From IMG/VR virus record IMGVR_UViG_3300005841_000001, positions 1 to 64,000 of that record: a stretch of 64,000 nt of DNA; one strand, written 5' to 3'. The DNA comes from a virus. Shown here in pieces: positions 32,458 through 40,678 of the stretch. The number at the start of each line of letters is the position of its first letter. Positions within the stretch are counted from its first letter, which is position 1. Under the pieces are notes generated by a model. That model did not search any database. It saw only the letters and a program-made list of their open reading frames with translations, and was not told the origin of the DNA. Position numbers and translations under genes: made by a program.

Positions 32458-32669
32458 TTGATCCCCATCAAACCCAGTCCGGTGCCGATGGCCACACCGG
32501 CGAGGGCGAACACCGAGCCGTAGACGTACCCGGCGAACTGCGTCGCCGCCCACACCTCGTGAACCCCATAGACGACGGAACCGATCATCACGGGCAGCAC
32601 CACCAACCACGTCCCCAGCAGGATCGCGCCCCGCCGAAGGGTCGCCGCCAGATCGTGCCGCGCGGTCAC
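32439..32669 (-). CDS. small two-span membrane protein
   Basis: A 76-residue protein starting at GTG inside the preceding stop. Two hydrophobic helices (about residues 15-35 and 46-70) with Gly-rich packing in the second (GVAIGTGLGLMG). It lies among small zinc-ribbon and membrane genes. Function unknown. Confidence 0.6.
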   Translation of the reverse strand: MTARHDLAATLRRGAILLGTWLVVLPVMIGSVVYGVHEVWAATQFAGYVYGSVFALAGVAIGTGLGLMGIKWASRQ

Positions 32670-33148
32670 TCCTCGACCCCGCGTAACGACGCGCGCATCA
32701 CCACGACGACGGTGTCCGCCGGCTGCGTCTTGATCGCCGCGTAGTACGTCGGCAAGTCGCCCACCGGCGTCCCCGCCGCGAACTCCTCGGCGGACATGAG
32801 GACACCCTGCGCCGAGCCGCCCTCGTCGATCCAGCCCTTGACGAAGTCGCCCGGCTCGGGGTGCAGCAACCGGCGGTACTTGCTCGCCCGCTCCTTGAGC
32901 CGCTCGATCTCCTGGGACTGCTCGCTCAGGGCGCGAACGAACTCGGGCGTTCCGTGACCGGCGAAGTGCTCACGCAGCTCACCCTCGAGTCGCTCGAGGT
33001 CCGACATCCGGGCCACCGACGTCAGCACGTGACGGCCGAAGACCGCCTCCAGCGCCGTCTCCGGCACCTCGGCCGGCGTGAACTCCAGCTCCCAGACGCA
33101 CGCCGGCAGCGGGCATCGGATCTTCTGCCGGTTCAGTGCCGCCGTCAT
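32666..33148 (-). CDS. hypothetical protein with N-terminal CxxxxC motif
   Basis: A 160-residue protein. The N-terminus (IRCPLPACVWELEF, then GRH) could bind zinc; residues 50-95 form a long charged helix; the C-terminal part is beta-like. ATG overlaps the upstream stop. Not recognised. Confidence 0.6.
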   Translation of the reverse strand: MTAALNRQKIRCPLPACVWELEFTPAEVPETALEAVFGRHVLTSVARMSDLERLEGELREHFAGHGTPEFVRALSEQSQEIERLKERASKYRRLLHPEPGDFVKGWIDEGGSAQGVLMSAEEFAAGTPVGDLPTYYAAIKTQPADTVVVVMRASLRGVEE

Positions 33149-33474
33149 ACTGCGACCGGGCGAACAGCCTCGAGCTCCTCGAGAGCCTTGAGATCGTCGC
33201 TGTCGTCGTCCTCGTTACGCTCCGGCTCGGTGTCGGCCGGCTGCTGGTCCGCGTCCGCGTCGACGCGCTCGAGCGCCGCGCGCTCCTCGGCCGCCTCGAC
33301 GGCCGGCCGGATGTGCGTCGCCTTGCAGGCGTAGACGCGCACCGGCTTGCCGTCCGGGCCCTCCGAGGTCAGCCGGCGACCCTTCGGCTTGTCGTCGCCG
33401 ACGACCACGTGCACGACGTCGCACTTGGGCGCGTCGCACTCGAACTTCGTGGCCTCGGCCTTGCTCTCCGCCAT
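33145..33474 (-). CDS. hypothetical protein with acidic tail
   Basis: A 109-residue protein with an ATG start and GAGGAAGG upstream. FECDAPKCDVVHVVVGDD and YACKATH give three cysteines and histidines, possibly a zinc site; the last 40 residues are almost all acidic. In the leader (33495-33520) there are two adjacent GTCCA/TGGAC-type inverted repeats. Confidence 0.6.
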   Translation of the reverse strand: MAESKAEATKFECDAPKCDVVHVVVGDDKPKGRRLTSEGPDGKPVRVYACKATHIRPAVEAAEERAALERVDADADQQPADTEPERNEDDDSDDLKALEELEAVRPVAV

Positions 33475-33524
33475 GATCGTTTTCCTTCCTCGATCCACCA
33501 TGGACAGTCCACGATGGAAGTCAC

Positions 33525-33629
33525 TCAGGCCCAGAGTTTCCCGCAGCGCGTGCAAACCCAATACGGACCGTACTTCCCCCAGCGCGGCCGGACGCGGTGC
33601 TGCCACCATCGACGGCAACGCGCGATCAC
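33525..33629 (-). CDS. tiny basic CxxC protein
   Basis: A 34-residue product starting at GTG inside the previous stop (GTGA). Very basic and aromatic (RCRRWWQHRVRPRW) with a C-terminal VCTRCGKLW. Too short for standard gene calling; the coupling and the CxxCG motif, shared with other small proteins here, support it. Confidence 0.45.
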   Translation of the reverse strand: MIARCRRWWQHRVRPRWGKYGPYWVCTRCGKLWA

Positions 33630-34066
33630 GGCTTCGGCTCCTCGCCCGACGCGCCGTCGGCCAGCCACCCGCCGAGCCGGCGCAAGTAATCCAGCGCCTC
33701 GGTGCATGCCGGCACCGTGGTTGTCGCGCCTCCGAGCTGGTCGGCCGCGTGCCCGAGCCACTGTCCGGCAACGACCAGCTGAAGCCGCTGCGCGGCCTTC
33801 GCGTCGAGCTGCTGTCGCCGGTTCAGCACCGCCCGCGCCGCGACCATCCAGTCTTCCCACTCGTAGGTGTCGCCACCCGGCAACGCCTCGAGCAACGTCA
33901 TCACGATCTCGTTCGCCTCCGCCACCTCAGCGGCCCTGTCCCGCGCACTCATGATCAACCTTCCATCGCAAAAGGGCGGACGGGGCTCGCCGAGCCCCCA
34001 CCGGCCACCACAGCCTCGGCACTGCCACGTGACGCCGTCCGGCGAACCGTGCAGCTGATGCCTCAC
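33626..34066 (-). CDS. hypothetical protein with N-terminal zinc ribbon
   Basis: A 146-residue protein if GTG 34066 is used (GTGA overlap with the upstream stop); ATG 33952, preceded by GGAAGG, would give 108 residues without the N-terminal CRGCGGRW...FC motif. The remainder is helical with a Trp/Leu-rich middle. The longer form is favoured because it keeps the coupling pattern of the operon. Confidence 0.55.
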   Translation of the reverse strand: MRHQLHGSPDGVTWQCRGCGGRWGLGEPRPPFCDGRLIMSARDRAAEVAEANEIVMTLLEALPGGDTYEWEDWMVAARAVLNRRQQLDAKAAQRLQLVVAGQWLGHAADQLGGATTTVPACTEALDYLRRLGGWLADGASGEEPKP

Positions 34067-35331
34067 GCCCGCTCCAGCCAATACGTCGCCGGCTCGCACA
34101 CCGTGCAACGACGCAGCACGTGGTCCGTCGTGACGCCCTGCTCGACAATCTGGTGATCGGCCACGTGGTGGAACCGGCAGTCCGTCGTCAGCTGGAAGTC
34201 GCGGTCCAGGACCGGGACGAAGTCCCGCGGCATCTCCGGCTTCCCGACCTCGACGATCGCCTGCTCGTAGCCGGACTGCTTCGCGATCCGGCGGCGGCCG
34301 TACTCCGAGCGCACCAGACGCTCGCCGTAGACCGCGCCTTCCTCCGAGATCGTGTCGAACTGCCGCGCCAGCCGCAGGATGTCGTCCTTGAGGGTCGCCG
34401 GGAAGACGTGGTCGTCCAGGCCCTCGCCCCAGTTGCGCACCCGCGCGGCCATGTCGCCCGGGCCGGACGGCCCGTGATCCCACTCGGCCGCCGACGACGA
34501 CAGCTCACGCCACTGCAACTTCAGGTTCCAGTACCGCTGCCCTTCGAGCAGTACCCGGTCGCGGTAGCCGGCCAGGGCCTTGTTCCAGGTCTCGCGCATC
34601 CACGCCGGCAGCTCGGGGTGCAGCGGCCCCGGCTCCTCGACCGCGTCCGGGTGCATCGCCGAGACGGACTCGCCGAGGGGGAGCGGGCCGCCGGTCACCA
34701 CGCCGCTCGGCTGCTTCGCGCCCGGCGCCGGTAGGTACTTGGTACCAGCCGGCAGGACCAACGTCGCCCGCTGGTCGCGAGCGCTACGGAACCGCTTCGC
34801 GAGCTCGGCGAGCTGCTCCGGCGTCAACGTGCCCGAGACCTTCAGCACGCCGCCCGGCAGCGTGTAGATCGTGGTGGTCGTCGACGCTGCGGGACCGCGG
34901 CGTGCCGCGAGGGCGTCTTTGCGGGTCCAGTGCCGGAACAACGACCGGCCGAGGAACCACAGCACCGCCACCGTCATGACGATCATGAAGAACCCGGCGA
35001 CCGCCGTCGGGCCGCCCGCGATCATCACCGGCGACAAAGAGATCACGATCGCAAGGAACGGGTGCTCGCGCAGCCAGCCCCACGTCGCCTCGAGCGGGTT
35101 ACGACGTATCGAACGCTGCTGCTTCTTCTTCAGCTGTGCGATCTCGAAGTGCCGTTCGTCCACCTTGGACCCCCACAACTTGATCTCTTCCGACGTGCGC
35201 GATGCGTAGAGCACCGCAGTGTCCATCTCCAGCAGCTTCTCGGCCTCGACCAGCGCCTTAGCGAGATCCGCCTGATGGTTTTCCAGCTGCTTCAGCTGCG
35301 CCACCAGATCGTGCAGGCTGTGACGGCTCAC
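34063..35331 (-). CDS. membrane protein with coiled-coil N-terminus
   Basis: A 422-residue protein. Residues 1-75 are a coiled coil (LHDLVAQLKQLENHQADLAK on), followed by two transmembrane helices (about 90-130) and a large soluble domain of unknown type ending in CTVCEPATYWLERA. GTG start inside the upstream stop. A phage protein acting at the host membrane is likely; there is no enzyme motif. Confidence 0.65.
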   Translation of the reverse strand: MSRHSLHDLVAQLKQLENHQADLAKALVEAEKLLEMDTAVLYASRTSEEIKLWGSKVDERHFEIAQLKKKQQRSIRRNPLEATWGWLREHPFLAIVISLSPVMIAGGPTAVAGFFMIVMTVAVLWFLGRSLFRHWTRKDALAARRGPAASTTTTIYTLPGGVLKVSGTLTPEQLAELAKRFRSARDQRATLVLPAGTKYLPAPGAKQPSGVVTGGPLPLGESVSAMHPDAVEEPGPLHPELPAWMRETWNKALAGYRDRVLLEGQRYWNLKLQWRELSSSAAEWDHGPSGPGDMAARVRNWGEGLDDHVFPATLKDDILRLARQFDTISEEGAVYGERLVRSEYGRRRIAKQSGYEQAIVEVGKPEMPRDFVPVLDRDFQLTTDCRFHHVADHQIVEQGVTTDHVLRRCTVCEPATYWLERA

Positions 35332-35822
35332 GACCGGAACCGCCGTTCGACCTCATCGGTGATCTGGCTCGCGTCGGCGCGCTCGGCCGTGAACTCCCAG
35401 TGCGACAGCACCAGCAGCAGCGCGATCGTGGCGAGGCCGGCGAACAGCGGCCACCATCCCCCGTGCAGCTCACGAAGCGCGTTCCAAGCGGCAGCGACCG
35501 GGTAGGACGCCAGACCGATGCCGAACCACACCGGGTGCAGCGGCTTGCGCCAGACCGCCAACATCCGAACCGTGCCCGGACCCTGCCGCCACCCGAGCCA
35601 CACCCGGCGCAGCTTGAACTCGAAAAACGCGTAGACCCGGCGCCCGGGACCCATCGCAAGACCCATGATCACCAGCGTCATGGGCCACTCGACCAGGGCG
35701 TAGAAGACGTCCCCGACGTACAGGCCGAAGATCGACGGCAACAGGACGAGCAGCAGGCAGACGGCCGCGACGATGCGGATCGGCCAGCGCAAACGGCTGG
35801 GCTCGAGGATGACGCGGAACAT
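35328..35822 (-). CDS. multi-span membrane protein
   Basis: A 164-residue protein with an ATG start and GGGAGGG upstream. Hydrophobic helices at about residues 14-35, 40-58, 98-115 and 124-141. First gene after the cassette at 35855-35883 and coupled to the 422-residue membrane protein, so the two may form a complex. Function unknown. Confidence 0.65.
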   Translation of the reverse strand: MFRVILEPSRLRWPIRIVAAVCLLLVLLPSIFGLYVGDVFYALVEWPMTLVIMGLAMGPGRRVYAFFEFKLRRVWLGWRQGPGTVRMLAVWRKPLHPVWFGIGLASYPVAAAWNALRELHGGWWPLFAGLATIALLLVLSHWEFTAERADASQITDEVERRFRS

Positions 35823-35854
35823 GGGTCCCTCCCGGGGAAGACGGTGATGGATCG

Positions 35855-35883
35855 AGACTAGCCGAGTTCGGTCGGCTTTTCAA
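35855..35883 (-). promoter_or_regulatory. promoter-operator cassette with leader
   Basis: Read leftward: TTGAAA, spacer AGCCGACCGAACTCGGC (17 nt), TAGTCT, then about 32 nt of leader to ATG 35822. The stop codon of the upstream HTH gene is the TAG that begins the -10 box (35858-35860). Confidence 0.85.
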
Positions 35884-36538
35884 GCGCCTGCATCGGTTCG
35901 GTCAGCGTCGCCACCCCGGACCGGACGGCCAGCTCCTCGCCCGGCTCGCGCGCGGTCAGGCCCTCCAGCAACGTGCTCAGTTCGGGCGAAGCCGACCAGA
36001 ACGTCAGCGGCAGCCGCCACCAGTAGTGCCACCGCTGCGGGCCGCCGGTGATCGGCGTCAGCCCCCGCATGCGCACCGCGCCGAGCGACTTCAGCGTGGC
36101 CGCCACGCTCGTCTCCAGCGTCGCCGCCGGGAAGCGCTGCCCCAGGTTCACCTCGGCCCACCGGGCGACCGCCGCCGGCTGGACGTGGGCGTGGATCCGG
36201 CCCGAGCGGGCGCGTGCCAGCACCGGCGTGCCCTCGGCCGCAGCCACGTCGTACTCGGCCAGCGGCGGCAGCGCCGCGAGGTAAGCGCGTAGTGCTTCAC
36301 CGACCTCGTGGACGCGCCGCTCCTCCATGCTCGCGTCCTTGATACCGGCGAGTAGGTCGACGAAGTCGCGGATGTCGTCGGCGTTGAACCACTCGGTGTG
36401 CGAGCCATCCCGGAACACCAGGCAGGGCAGCAGGCCGGCGTGGACGAACTCGCGGATCTTCTCCGGCTTCACTTTCGCCAGCAGCGCCGCGTCGGTGATC
36501 GACAGCGGGTAGCCGACGGGCCGGTTCTGCTTGGTCAT
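35858..36538 (-). CDS. HTH DNA-binding protein, first gene of the early block
   Basis: A 226-residue protein. Residues 10-62 (LSITDAALLAKVKPEKIREF, then FNADDIRDFVDLL) read as a MerR/excisionase-type winged helix; the rest is unrecognised. It is the promoter-proximal gene beside the 1-kb gene-free region and has its own, different promoter (36545-36574). It is therefore a candidate early regulator or replication initiator. Its coding sequence ends inside a palindromic cassette, so if it is the regulator, the site at its own 3' end would control the next gene. Confidence 0.7.
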   Translation of the reverse strand: MTKQNRPVGYPLSITDAALLAKVKPEKIREFVHAGLLPCLVFRDGSHTEWFNADDIRDFVDLLAGIKDASMEERRVHEVGEALRAYLAALPPLAEYDVAAAEGTPVLARARSGRIHAHVQPAAVARWAEVNLGQRFPAATLETSVAATLKSLGAVRMRGLTPITGGPQRWHYWWRLPLTFWSASPELSTLLEGLTAREPGEELAVRSGVATLTEPMQALEKPTELG

Positions 36539-36544
36539 GGTGCC

Positions 36545-36574
36545 ACTCTAGTAGCTGCTTGGACTTGCATGCAA
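36545..36574 (-). promoter_or_regulatory. probable leaderless promoter without the palindrome
   Basis: Read leftward: TTGCAT, 18-nt spacer, TAGAGT, 6 nt, ATG 36538. It shares the 6-nt spacing of the other leaderless promoters but lacks the CCGAG/CTCGG spacer, so it may escape the common regulator. Confidence 0.55.
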
Positions 36575-36811
36575 GGTTCATGTGCTTGGTCTAATTGATC
36601 TTGCCGAAAGATTTCCTGTCAGACCTCGACCATGCTGGAGGTTGCAAACGCACACCTGCGGATTGTCGCCCTGTGTGAGCGGTTTTCGTAACAGTTCAGT
36701 CTCGTGCATGCGGATGCTATCGTTATGTTTCCACGATGTGGGATGTCCAAGATCACCGTTAGTTAGCAACATGCCCAGGTCAGACGCTACGACAAACGGG
36801 TGATGGACATC

Positions 36812-36841
36812 GTGGACGTCCACCCCGGGACATGCATGTCC
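36812..36841. repeat. adjacent perfect palindromes of the GGAC/GTCC type
   Basis: GTGGACGTCCAC (36812-36823, 12 bp) is followed after 4 bp by GGACATGCATGTCC (36828-36841, 14 bp). Both are perfect. They are the densest part of the repeat field. Confidence 0.8.
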
Positions 36842-37283
36842 ACCCCGCCCGCCGGCGCCCGAGACGACCGCCACGATCCCCGGACACCAGGCCTGGCCTC
36901 GGCACACGCGGACGGCGGCCCGAGGACGCGCAGGCGGGCGCACGGGCTGGAAGCGGCCTGGTGGACATCCATGGGCAAAAGATGGTCGTCCACCTTGATC
37001 GACTTCTAACCCGCAGGTCGGGGCAGCCTTTTAAGGCATGTGATCTTGTATTGGACATTGGACGGGCAAAAAACGCGTTTTTGAGCTTGATGTGGTGTAC
37101 ATATGCTTACTGAGAATAAAGCTGCATTGCCTAGCATCCTGTAGCGAGTTGGTCGTCCACGTCCAGTGAGGCGTTTTCCCAGGTCAGAGTACGTATAGGG
37201 TGGACATCCTACAGATGGTAGGCGTCCACTACGGAGAGCTAGGTAGCTTGACCTGCAAGTTTACCTACCGGTTACCGTAGCGG

Positions 37284-37313
37284 TGGACGTCCATGTACAT
37301 GCATGGATGTCCA
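37284..37313. repeat. 30-bp inverted repeat
   Basis: The arms TGGACGTCCATG and CATGGATGTCCA (one mismatch) flank a 6-nt centre; each arm holds its own TGGAC/GTCCA pair. It is one of the strongest dyads in the gene-free region. Confidence 0.75.
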
Positions 37314-37586
37314 GACAGAAGAGGCGACCTGGGGTTTTACGTTCAGATACCGCCGGTGTCTGCACCTGCATACACCCCCCTGCTAGTAACCCTGCGTAGT
37401 CTCCTAACAGAATCGTTATCTCAGAGAGACAGGATCATGGTAAGAATAAAGGAACGTTACCTAACATAACTCTCCGTAGTTCGATCTTGAAACCGCCACT
37501 TTGTCACGGTGAAGTAACGGCACATACCGACCGGAGCGGCGCGGCGATCGAGCCAACTCGGCTAGCCACGCCGTACGCTGTGCCTC

Positions 37587-38240
37587 ATGGTCAAGACCCC
37601 GCCCGAGTTCCACGGCTCCGGCACCGGCGACGAGACGCGGGACTTCGACCTGCCGCACGACCTGCCCGACGACGAGTTCGGGCGCGCGCTGGTGGCGAAG
37701 TACCGCGGCCGGCTGCCCTACTACGGTTCGCCCGACGTGCGGCAGATTCAGTTCGCGAACGGCTTCGCCGAGCTCGCCGCGGTCGCGTTCGCGCGGGCCG
37801 AGTTCTACGGCGCGTTGCTGGCCTCCCAGTTCGCCGACGACGGCATGAGGGGCATCGTCGGGTACGAGATGGCCGCGACGATGGCCACGCGCGATTCGGA
37901 CCCGGAGATCTTCAAGAAGCTCGAGCGCGTCCGCGCGCTGGTGGAGCTCGAGGCGGCGGAGCGGGACCGGGCCGCGGCGATGACGGAGAAGGGCATCCGG
38001 CTCGGCATGGAGGCCTCGAAGGTCGACGCGCTGCGCTCCTACGGGCAGACGGTGGCCCAGTTCGCCCGGGCGATGGCGGAGGAGTTCGGGATCAACTGGA
38101 GCGACCCGGCGACCCGCCGCGGTGTGCAGCGGGCGCTACTGGCAGCGCGTCAACGACTGGGGTTCGAGCTGCGCACACCGGCCGAGGCCGGCCCGGCGCT
38201 GACGGCCGAAGAGAAGGTGCGCGTACGCGATGACGGCTGA
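37587..38240 (+). CDS. hypothetical protein, first rightward gene beside the gene-free region
   Basis: A 217-residue, largely helical protein with an ATG start. Residues 55-180 are a long series of helices with many Ala, Glu and Arg (EFYGALLASQFADD, ERVRALVELEAAERDRAAA). The length and helical character would suit a small terminase subunit, and the large subunit lies 4 kb downstream, but no motif proves this. A half-palindrome (AACTCGGCTAG) lies 22 nt upstream of the ATG, but without a clear -35 and with TACGCT as the nearest -10-like box. Confidence 0.6.
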   Translation: MVKTPPEFHGSGTGDETRDFDLPHDLPDDEFGRALVAKYRGRLPYYGSPDVRQIQFANGFAELAAVAFARAEFYGALLASQFADDGMRGIVGYEMAATMATRDSDPEIFKKLERVRALVELEAAERDRAAAMTEKGIRLGMEASKVDALRSYGQTVAQFARAMAEEFGINWSDPATRRGVQRALLAARQRLGFELRTPAEAGPALTAEEKVRVRDDG

Positions 38241-38258
38241 CGACGGAAAGGCCTCGCG

Positions 38259-38654
38259 ATGAGCTGGAAGTCAGGACTGTCTCGGCTGCTCGGGCAGGAC
38301 ATCGGGGCGGCGCTCGGCGAGTACGTCCCGCCGAAGACCCCGCTGGCCGAGCAGCCTGTGCCTGGCACTCGTGCGGCGCCCTCGGTGCTCGCCGCCGCAC
38401 GCGAGACGTTGGAGGAGGGCCGCGCGTTCGCCCCGCACTGCGACGCCCGGATTCTGCACCAGCCCGGCGAGTGCTGGTCGTGCGACCTGTACCCGGACTG
38501 GCAGGCCTTGCGGAAGTTGTGGGGCATCGCGTTCACCGGGCGCCAGCCGGCCGGCGACCAGCTGCCCTGCCCGGCCGATCACAGCCGGCCGCCCGGCTCG
38601 CCGTCCGATCACCGGCGGTGGGGGCCGAACACGGCGCAGGGCGACCTCACATGA
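38259..38654 (+). CDS. hypothetical protein with CxxC motif
   Basis: A 131-residue protein with GGAAAGG upstream of the ATG. ECWSCDLYPDW in the middle and two histidines nearby (PHCDARILHQ) may bind zinc; the N-terminal 40 residues are Pro/Gly-rich. Coupled to the next gene by ATGA. Confidence 0.6.
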   Translation: MSWKSGLSRLLGQDIGAALGEYVPPKTPLAEQPVPGTRAAPSVLAAARETLEEGRAFAPHCDARILHQPGECWSCDLYPDWQALRKLWGIAFTGRQPAGDQLPCPADHSRPPGSPSDHRRWGPNTAQGDLT

Positions 38655-39097
38655 GCGCGAGCGACTTCCCGTACCTGCCGGCCGCGAGCCCGGCCAGTCT
38701 TCCGCCCGTCGAGGACGAGCTGCACCGGACAATCACCGCCGAGCTGCTCGAGGGCTGGAACAAGCTCATGGCCGACGTCGAGCGCGAGCTGCTCGGCGAC
38801 CTCGACCAGTTCCGGCCGCGCGGGATCCTCGCCGCCCTCGAGGCGCCCGGGTCGCTCGAGGTGGCCGAGCCGGCACCGCCGTTCACGCTCACGCGGCAGT
38901 TCGACGAGGCGCTGGAGCGGCTCTACGCGCCGATCGACCGGCGGGCGTGGGAGACGCGACCGGAGCCATGCGACCCGCGATCGGTTGAGCCGCCGGCGCT
39001 GCCCGTGGTGCACGTTGAGCGCTGGCACCTGCCGATCCCCGGGTCGTACGACCTGCCGCCGTCGCGGTGGTCGCGGCCGCTGTGGGCGTGGCCGTGA
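38651..39097 (+). CDS. hypothetical protein
   Basis: A 148-residue protein with an ATG in the preceding stop. Helical, acidic N-terminal half (EELLEGWNKLMADVERELLG-like helix) and a Pro-rich C-terminus with several Trp. No domain recognised. Confidence 0.6.
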   Translation: MSASDFPYLPAASPASLPPVEDELHRTITAELLEGWNKLMADVERELLGDLDQFRPRGILAALEAPGSLEVAEPAPPFTLTRQFDEALERLYAPIDRRAWETRPEPCDPRSVEPPALPVVHVERWHLPIPGSYDLPPSRWSRPLWAWP

Positions 39098-39273
39098 CGC
39101 TCTTCGAGCCGGAGCACCCGTGCCGCGTGATGGAGACCCGGCCGTGCCCGACCGACTACGCGGGCACGTGCGGCGACCGGCCTTGCGCCCGGTTCGAGTC
39201 CGACGACCCGACGCCGTGGGCCGTCGACGTCGCGGCGTGGCGCGCCGAGTACGCCCGCGAACGGGCCGGCTGA
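39094..39273 (+). CDS. small cysteine-rich protein
   Basis: A 59-residue protein from GTG 39094 (GTGA overlap). Four cysteines (PCRVMETRPC, GTCGDRPC) spaced for a small zinc or disulphide knot. It is the last gene of this rightward unit and is followed 21 bp later by a strong hairpin. Confidence 0.55.
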   Translation: MTLFEPEHPCRVMETRPCPTDYAGTCGDRPCARFESDDPTPWAVDVAAWRAEYARERAG

Positions 39274-39294
39274 CGTGACCACCAGCGCACACGA

Positions 39295-39325
39295 AAGCCC
39301 CGCCCGGTGCGCCTGGGCGGGGCTT
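39295..39325. terminator. bidirectional terminator
   Basis: An 11-bp perfect stem (AAGCCCCGCCC with GGGCGGGGCTT), 9-nt loop, followed by CGTGT. It separates the rightward unit ending at 39273 from the convergent leftward gene ending at 39341. Confidence 0.85.
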
Positions 39326-39340
39326 CGTGTCTGGCCGGTC

Positions 39341-39646
39341 CTACTTGGTCATGACGCGGATCTTGCGCTTCGCGGGGTGAATGATCTTGCGCACGCCGTC
39401 GTTGTCGTAGCCGTGCAGCGAGCCGTCGGCCTGCGGCACGAAGCGGGTGCGGCAGAACAGTCGCACGCCGTCGCGCATGCGGCCCGCGGACTCCCACAGG
39501 ACGAGGATCTCGCCGACGGTGCCGGTGGCGGCCAGCTCGGCGGCGGTGAAGACGTCGTTGCGGGCGGTGTTGCTGCGCAGGGTGTGGCGGCCGGTGAAGG
39601 TGTCGGCGGCGATGAACGGGGCGGCGGGGGCGGTGGTCGTGGTCAT
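39341..39646 (-). CDS. hypothetical protein, leaderless
   Basis: A 101-residue protein. Thr/Ala-rich N-terminus, beta-rich middle (EILVLWESAGRMRDGVRLFC) and a basic end (HPAKRKIRVMTK). Single-gene unit driven by the cassette at 39653-39681, 6 nt from -10 to ATG. Function unknown. Confidence 0.65.
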   Translation of the reverse strand: MTTTTAPAAPFIAADTFTGRHTLRSNTARNDVFTAAELAATGTVGEILVLWESAGRMRDGVRLFCRTRFVPQADGSLHGYDNDGVRKIIHPAKRKIRVMTK

Positions 39647-39652
39647 AAGAAG

Positions 39653-39681
39653 AGACTAGCCGAGCGAACTCGGCTAGTCAA
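39653..39681 (-). promoter_or_regulatory. promoter-operator cassette, leaderless type
   Basis: Read leftward: TTGACT, spacer AGCCGAGTTCGCTCGGC, TAGTCT, 6 nt, ATG 39646. The palindrome CCGAG-N4-CTCGG is complete. The gene upstream ends only 7 bp before the -35 box. Confidence 0.9.
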
Positions 39682-39688
39682 GCCTCGG

Positions 39689-40360
39689 TCAGGCGCCGGC
39701 CTCGCGCGCCTGCGCCGCCTTGATCCGGTAGTCCAGTCGCTCGAGCCGGTTCGACAGCGCGGTGTAGCGCTCAAGGTCGCGGTCGAGCTGCTCGAAGCGT
39801 CGGCGGCCGGCGTTGCGCGCCGCGCGCGACCGCGCGTTCGGCGACAGGTTCACGATCGCCGGGTCGTCAGAGCCGGCGCCGGTGATCTTGTCCATCCGGG
39901 CCTGAACCTTGTCGCGTTCCTCGATCAGCGAGGCCGCCGAGCGGTACGTCTGGGGGCGGCGCTCACGCTTCGGGGTGGGCTTCTCCTCGGGCACGATCAC
40001 GAAGTCCTCGTCGCCGGCCCGGATGAACCATTCCAGCAGCGGCGGCAGAGTGCGGTCGCCGCCGTTGCGGTGGATCCAGGCGGCCTGCCGGGCGAGCAGA
40101 ACCGCGATGTAGGCGTCGCCGTCGATCGGCTCGGTCAGCGGGGCCGGCTCGGGCACCTCGACCGGCTCGATCTTCTCGGCGCCGTCCTCGACGAAGTCGC
40201 TCATGATCGAGGTGCGCACGACCAGGATCTTGCCCGGCTTGTCCCAGCCGCCGGCGCCCTCGATCACCTCGACCTCGTAGAAGCCCGCGTTGATCATCTT
40301 GATCACGTTGACGGTGGCGCGGAGGGTGGGGCCGCAAGTGACGGTGGCGGTGCCGATCAT
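39689..40360 (-). CDS. hypothetical protein with basic helical C-terminus
   Basis: A 223-residue protein with an ATG start and AAGGAG upstream. The first 60 residues are beta-rich, then a Pro/Glu-rich linker, and the last 90 residues are charged helices (LIEERDKVQARMDKI, RNAGRRRFEQLDRDLERY), possibly coiled coil. Single-gene unit under the cassette at 40391-40419. Confidence 0.65.
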   Translation of the reverse strand: MIGTATVTCGPTLRATVNVIKMINAGFYEVEVIEGAGGWDKPGKILVVRTSIMSDFVEDGAEKIEPVEVPEPAPLTEPIDGDAYIAVLLARQAAWIHRNGGDRTLPPLLEWFIRAGDEDFVIVPEEKPTPKRERRPQTYRSAASLIEERDKVQARMDKITGAGSDDPAIVNLSPNARSRAARNAGRRRFEQLDRDLERYTALSNRLERLDYRIKAAQAREAGA

Positions 40361-40390
40361 GGTGTGCTCCTTGTTCTCGGTGATGACACA

Positions 40391-40419
40391 AGACTAGCCG
40401 AGTTTGCTCGGCTAGTCAA
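40391..40419 (-). promoter_or_regulatory. promoter-operator cassette with leader
   Basis: Read leftward: TTGACT, spacer AGCCGAGCAAACTCGGC, TAGTCT, then 30 nt with AAGGAG before ATG 40360. Complete inverted repeat. Confidence 0.9.
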
Positions 40420-40426
40420 GCATCTT

Positions 40427-40675
40427 TCACCAGATCCGGTGCATCCGTCCCCGGGCCAGGCTCGCGGCCGTCGGCCCGTGCTTCCCGCAGTACGCACGCC
40501 CCGACCGGCCGCCCCAGAACGACCAGCCGAGCGGCTGCCCGATCGCGCGGATCAGGTCGCGCGGGTTGCGCACATCGTTCGGGTAGGTGGCCAGCGCGGC
40601 GGGCCGGATCTCGGCGCCGCACTCGCGCGCGCTGCACCGCGCGCCCATGACGACGAAGTTTTCGATCAAGCTCAT
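40427..40675 (-). CDS. small zinc-binding-like protein
   Basis: An 82-residue protein, ATG 40675 with GGAGGAG upstream (ATG 40648 is possible). CSARECGAEI and AYCGKHG provide a likely zinc site around a Trp/Gly-rich stretch (GWSFWGGRSG). It follows the 200-residue gene by 3 bp and ends just before the next cassette. Confidence 0.6.
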   Translation of the reverse strand: MSLIENFVVMGARCSARECGAEIRPAALATYPNDVRNPRDLIRAIGQPLGWSFWGGRSGRAYCGKHGPTAASLARGRMHRIW

Positions 40676-40678
40676 GAA

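Larger units (their letters stand above)
36539..37586. other. gene-free region rich in GGAC/GTCC repeats; candidate origin or centromere
   Basis: About 1,050 bp between divergent operons with no credible gene and visibly lower G+C than the rest (for example 37100-37140 and 37430-37510). TGGAC or GTCCA occurs some 17-18 times between 36740 and 37320, often as palindromes: GTGGACGTCCAC at 36812-36823, GGACATGCATGTCC at 36828-36841, and a 30-bp imperfect inverted repeat at 37284-37313. Iterons plus AT-rich DNA beside the replication genes suggest a replication origin; a partition or regulatory site is an alternative. Confidence 0.6.

Noticed and set aside
36539-37586. CRISPR array
   Set aside because: The GGAC/GTCC motifs are short, of variable spacing and in both orientations; there is no repeat-spacer periodicity and no cas gene.
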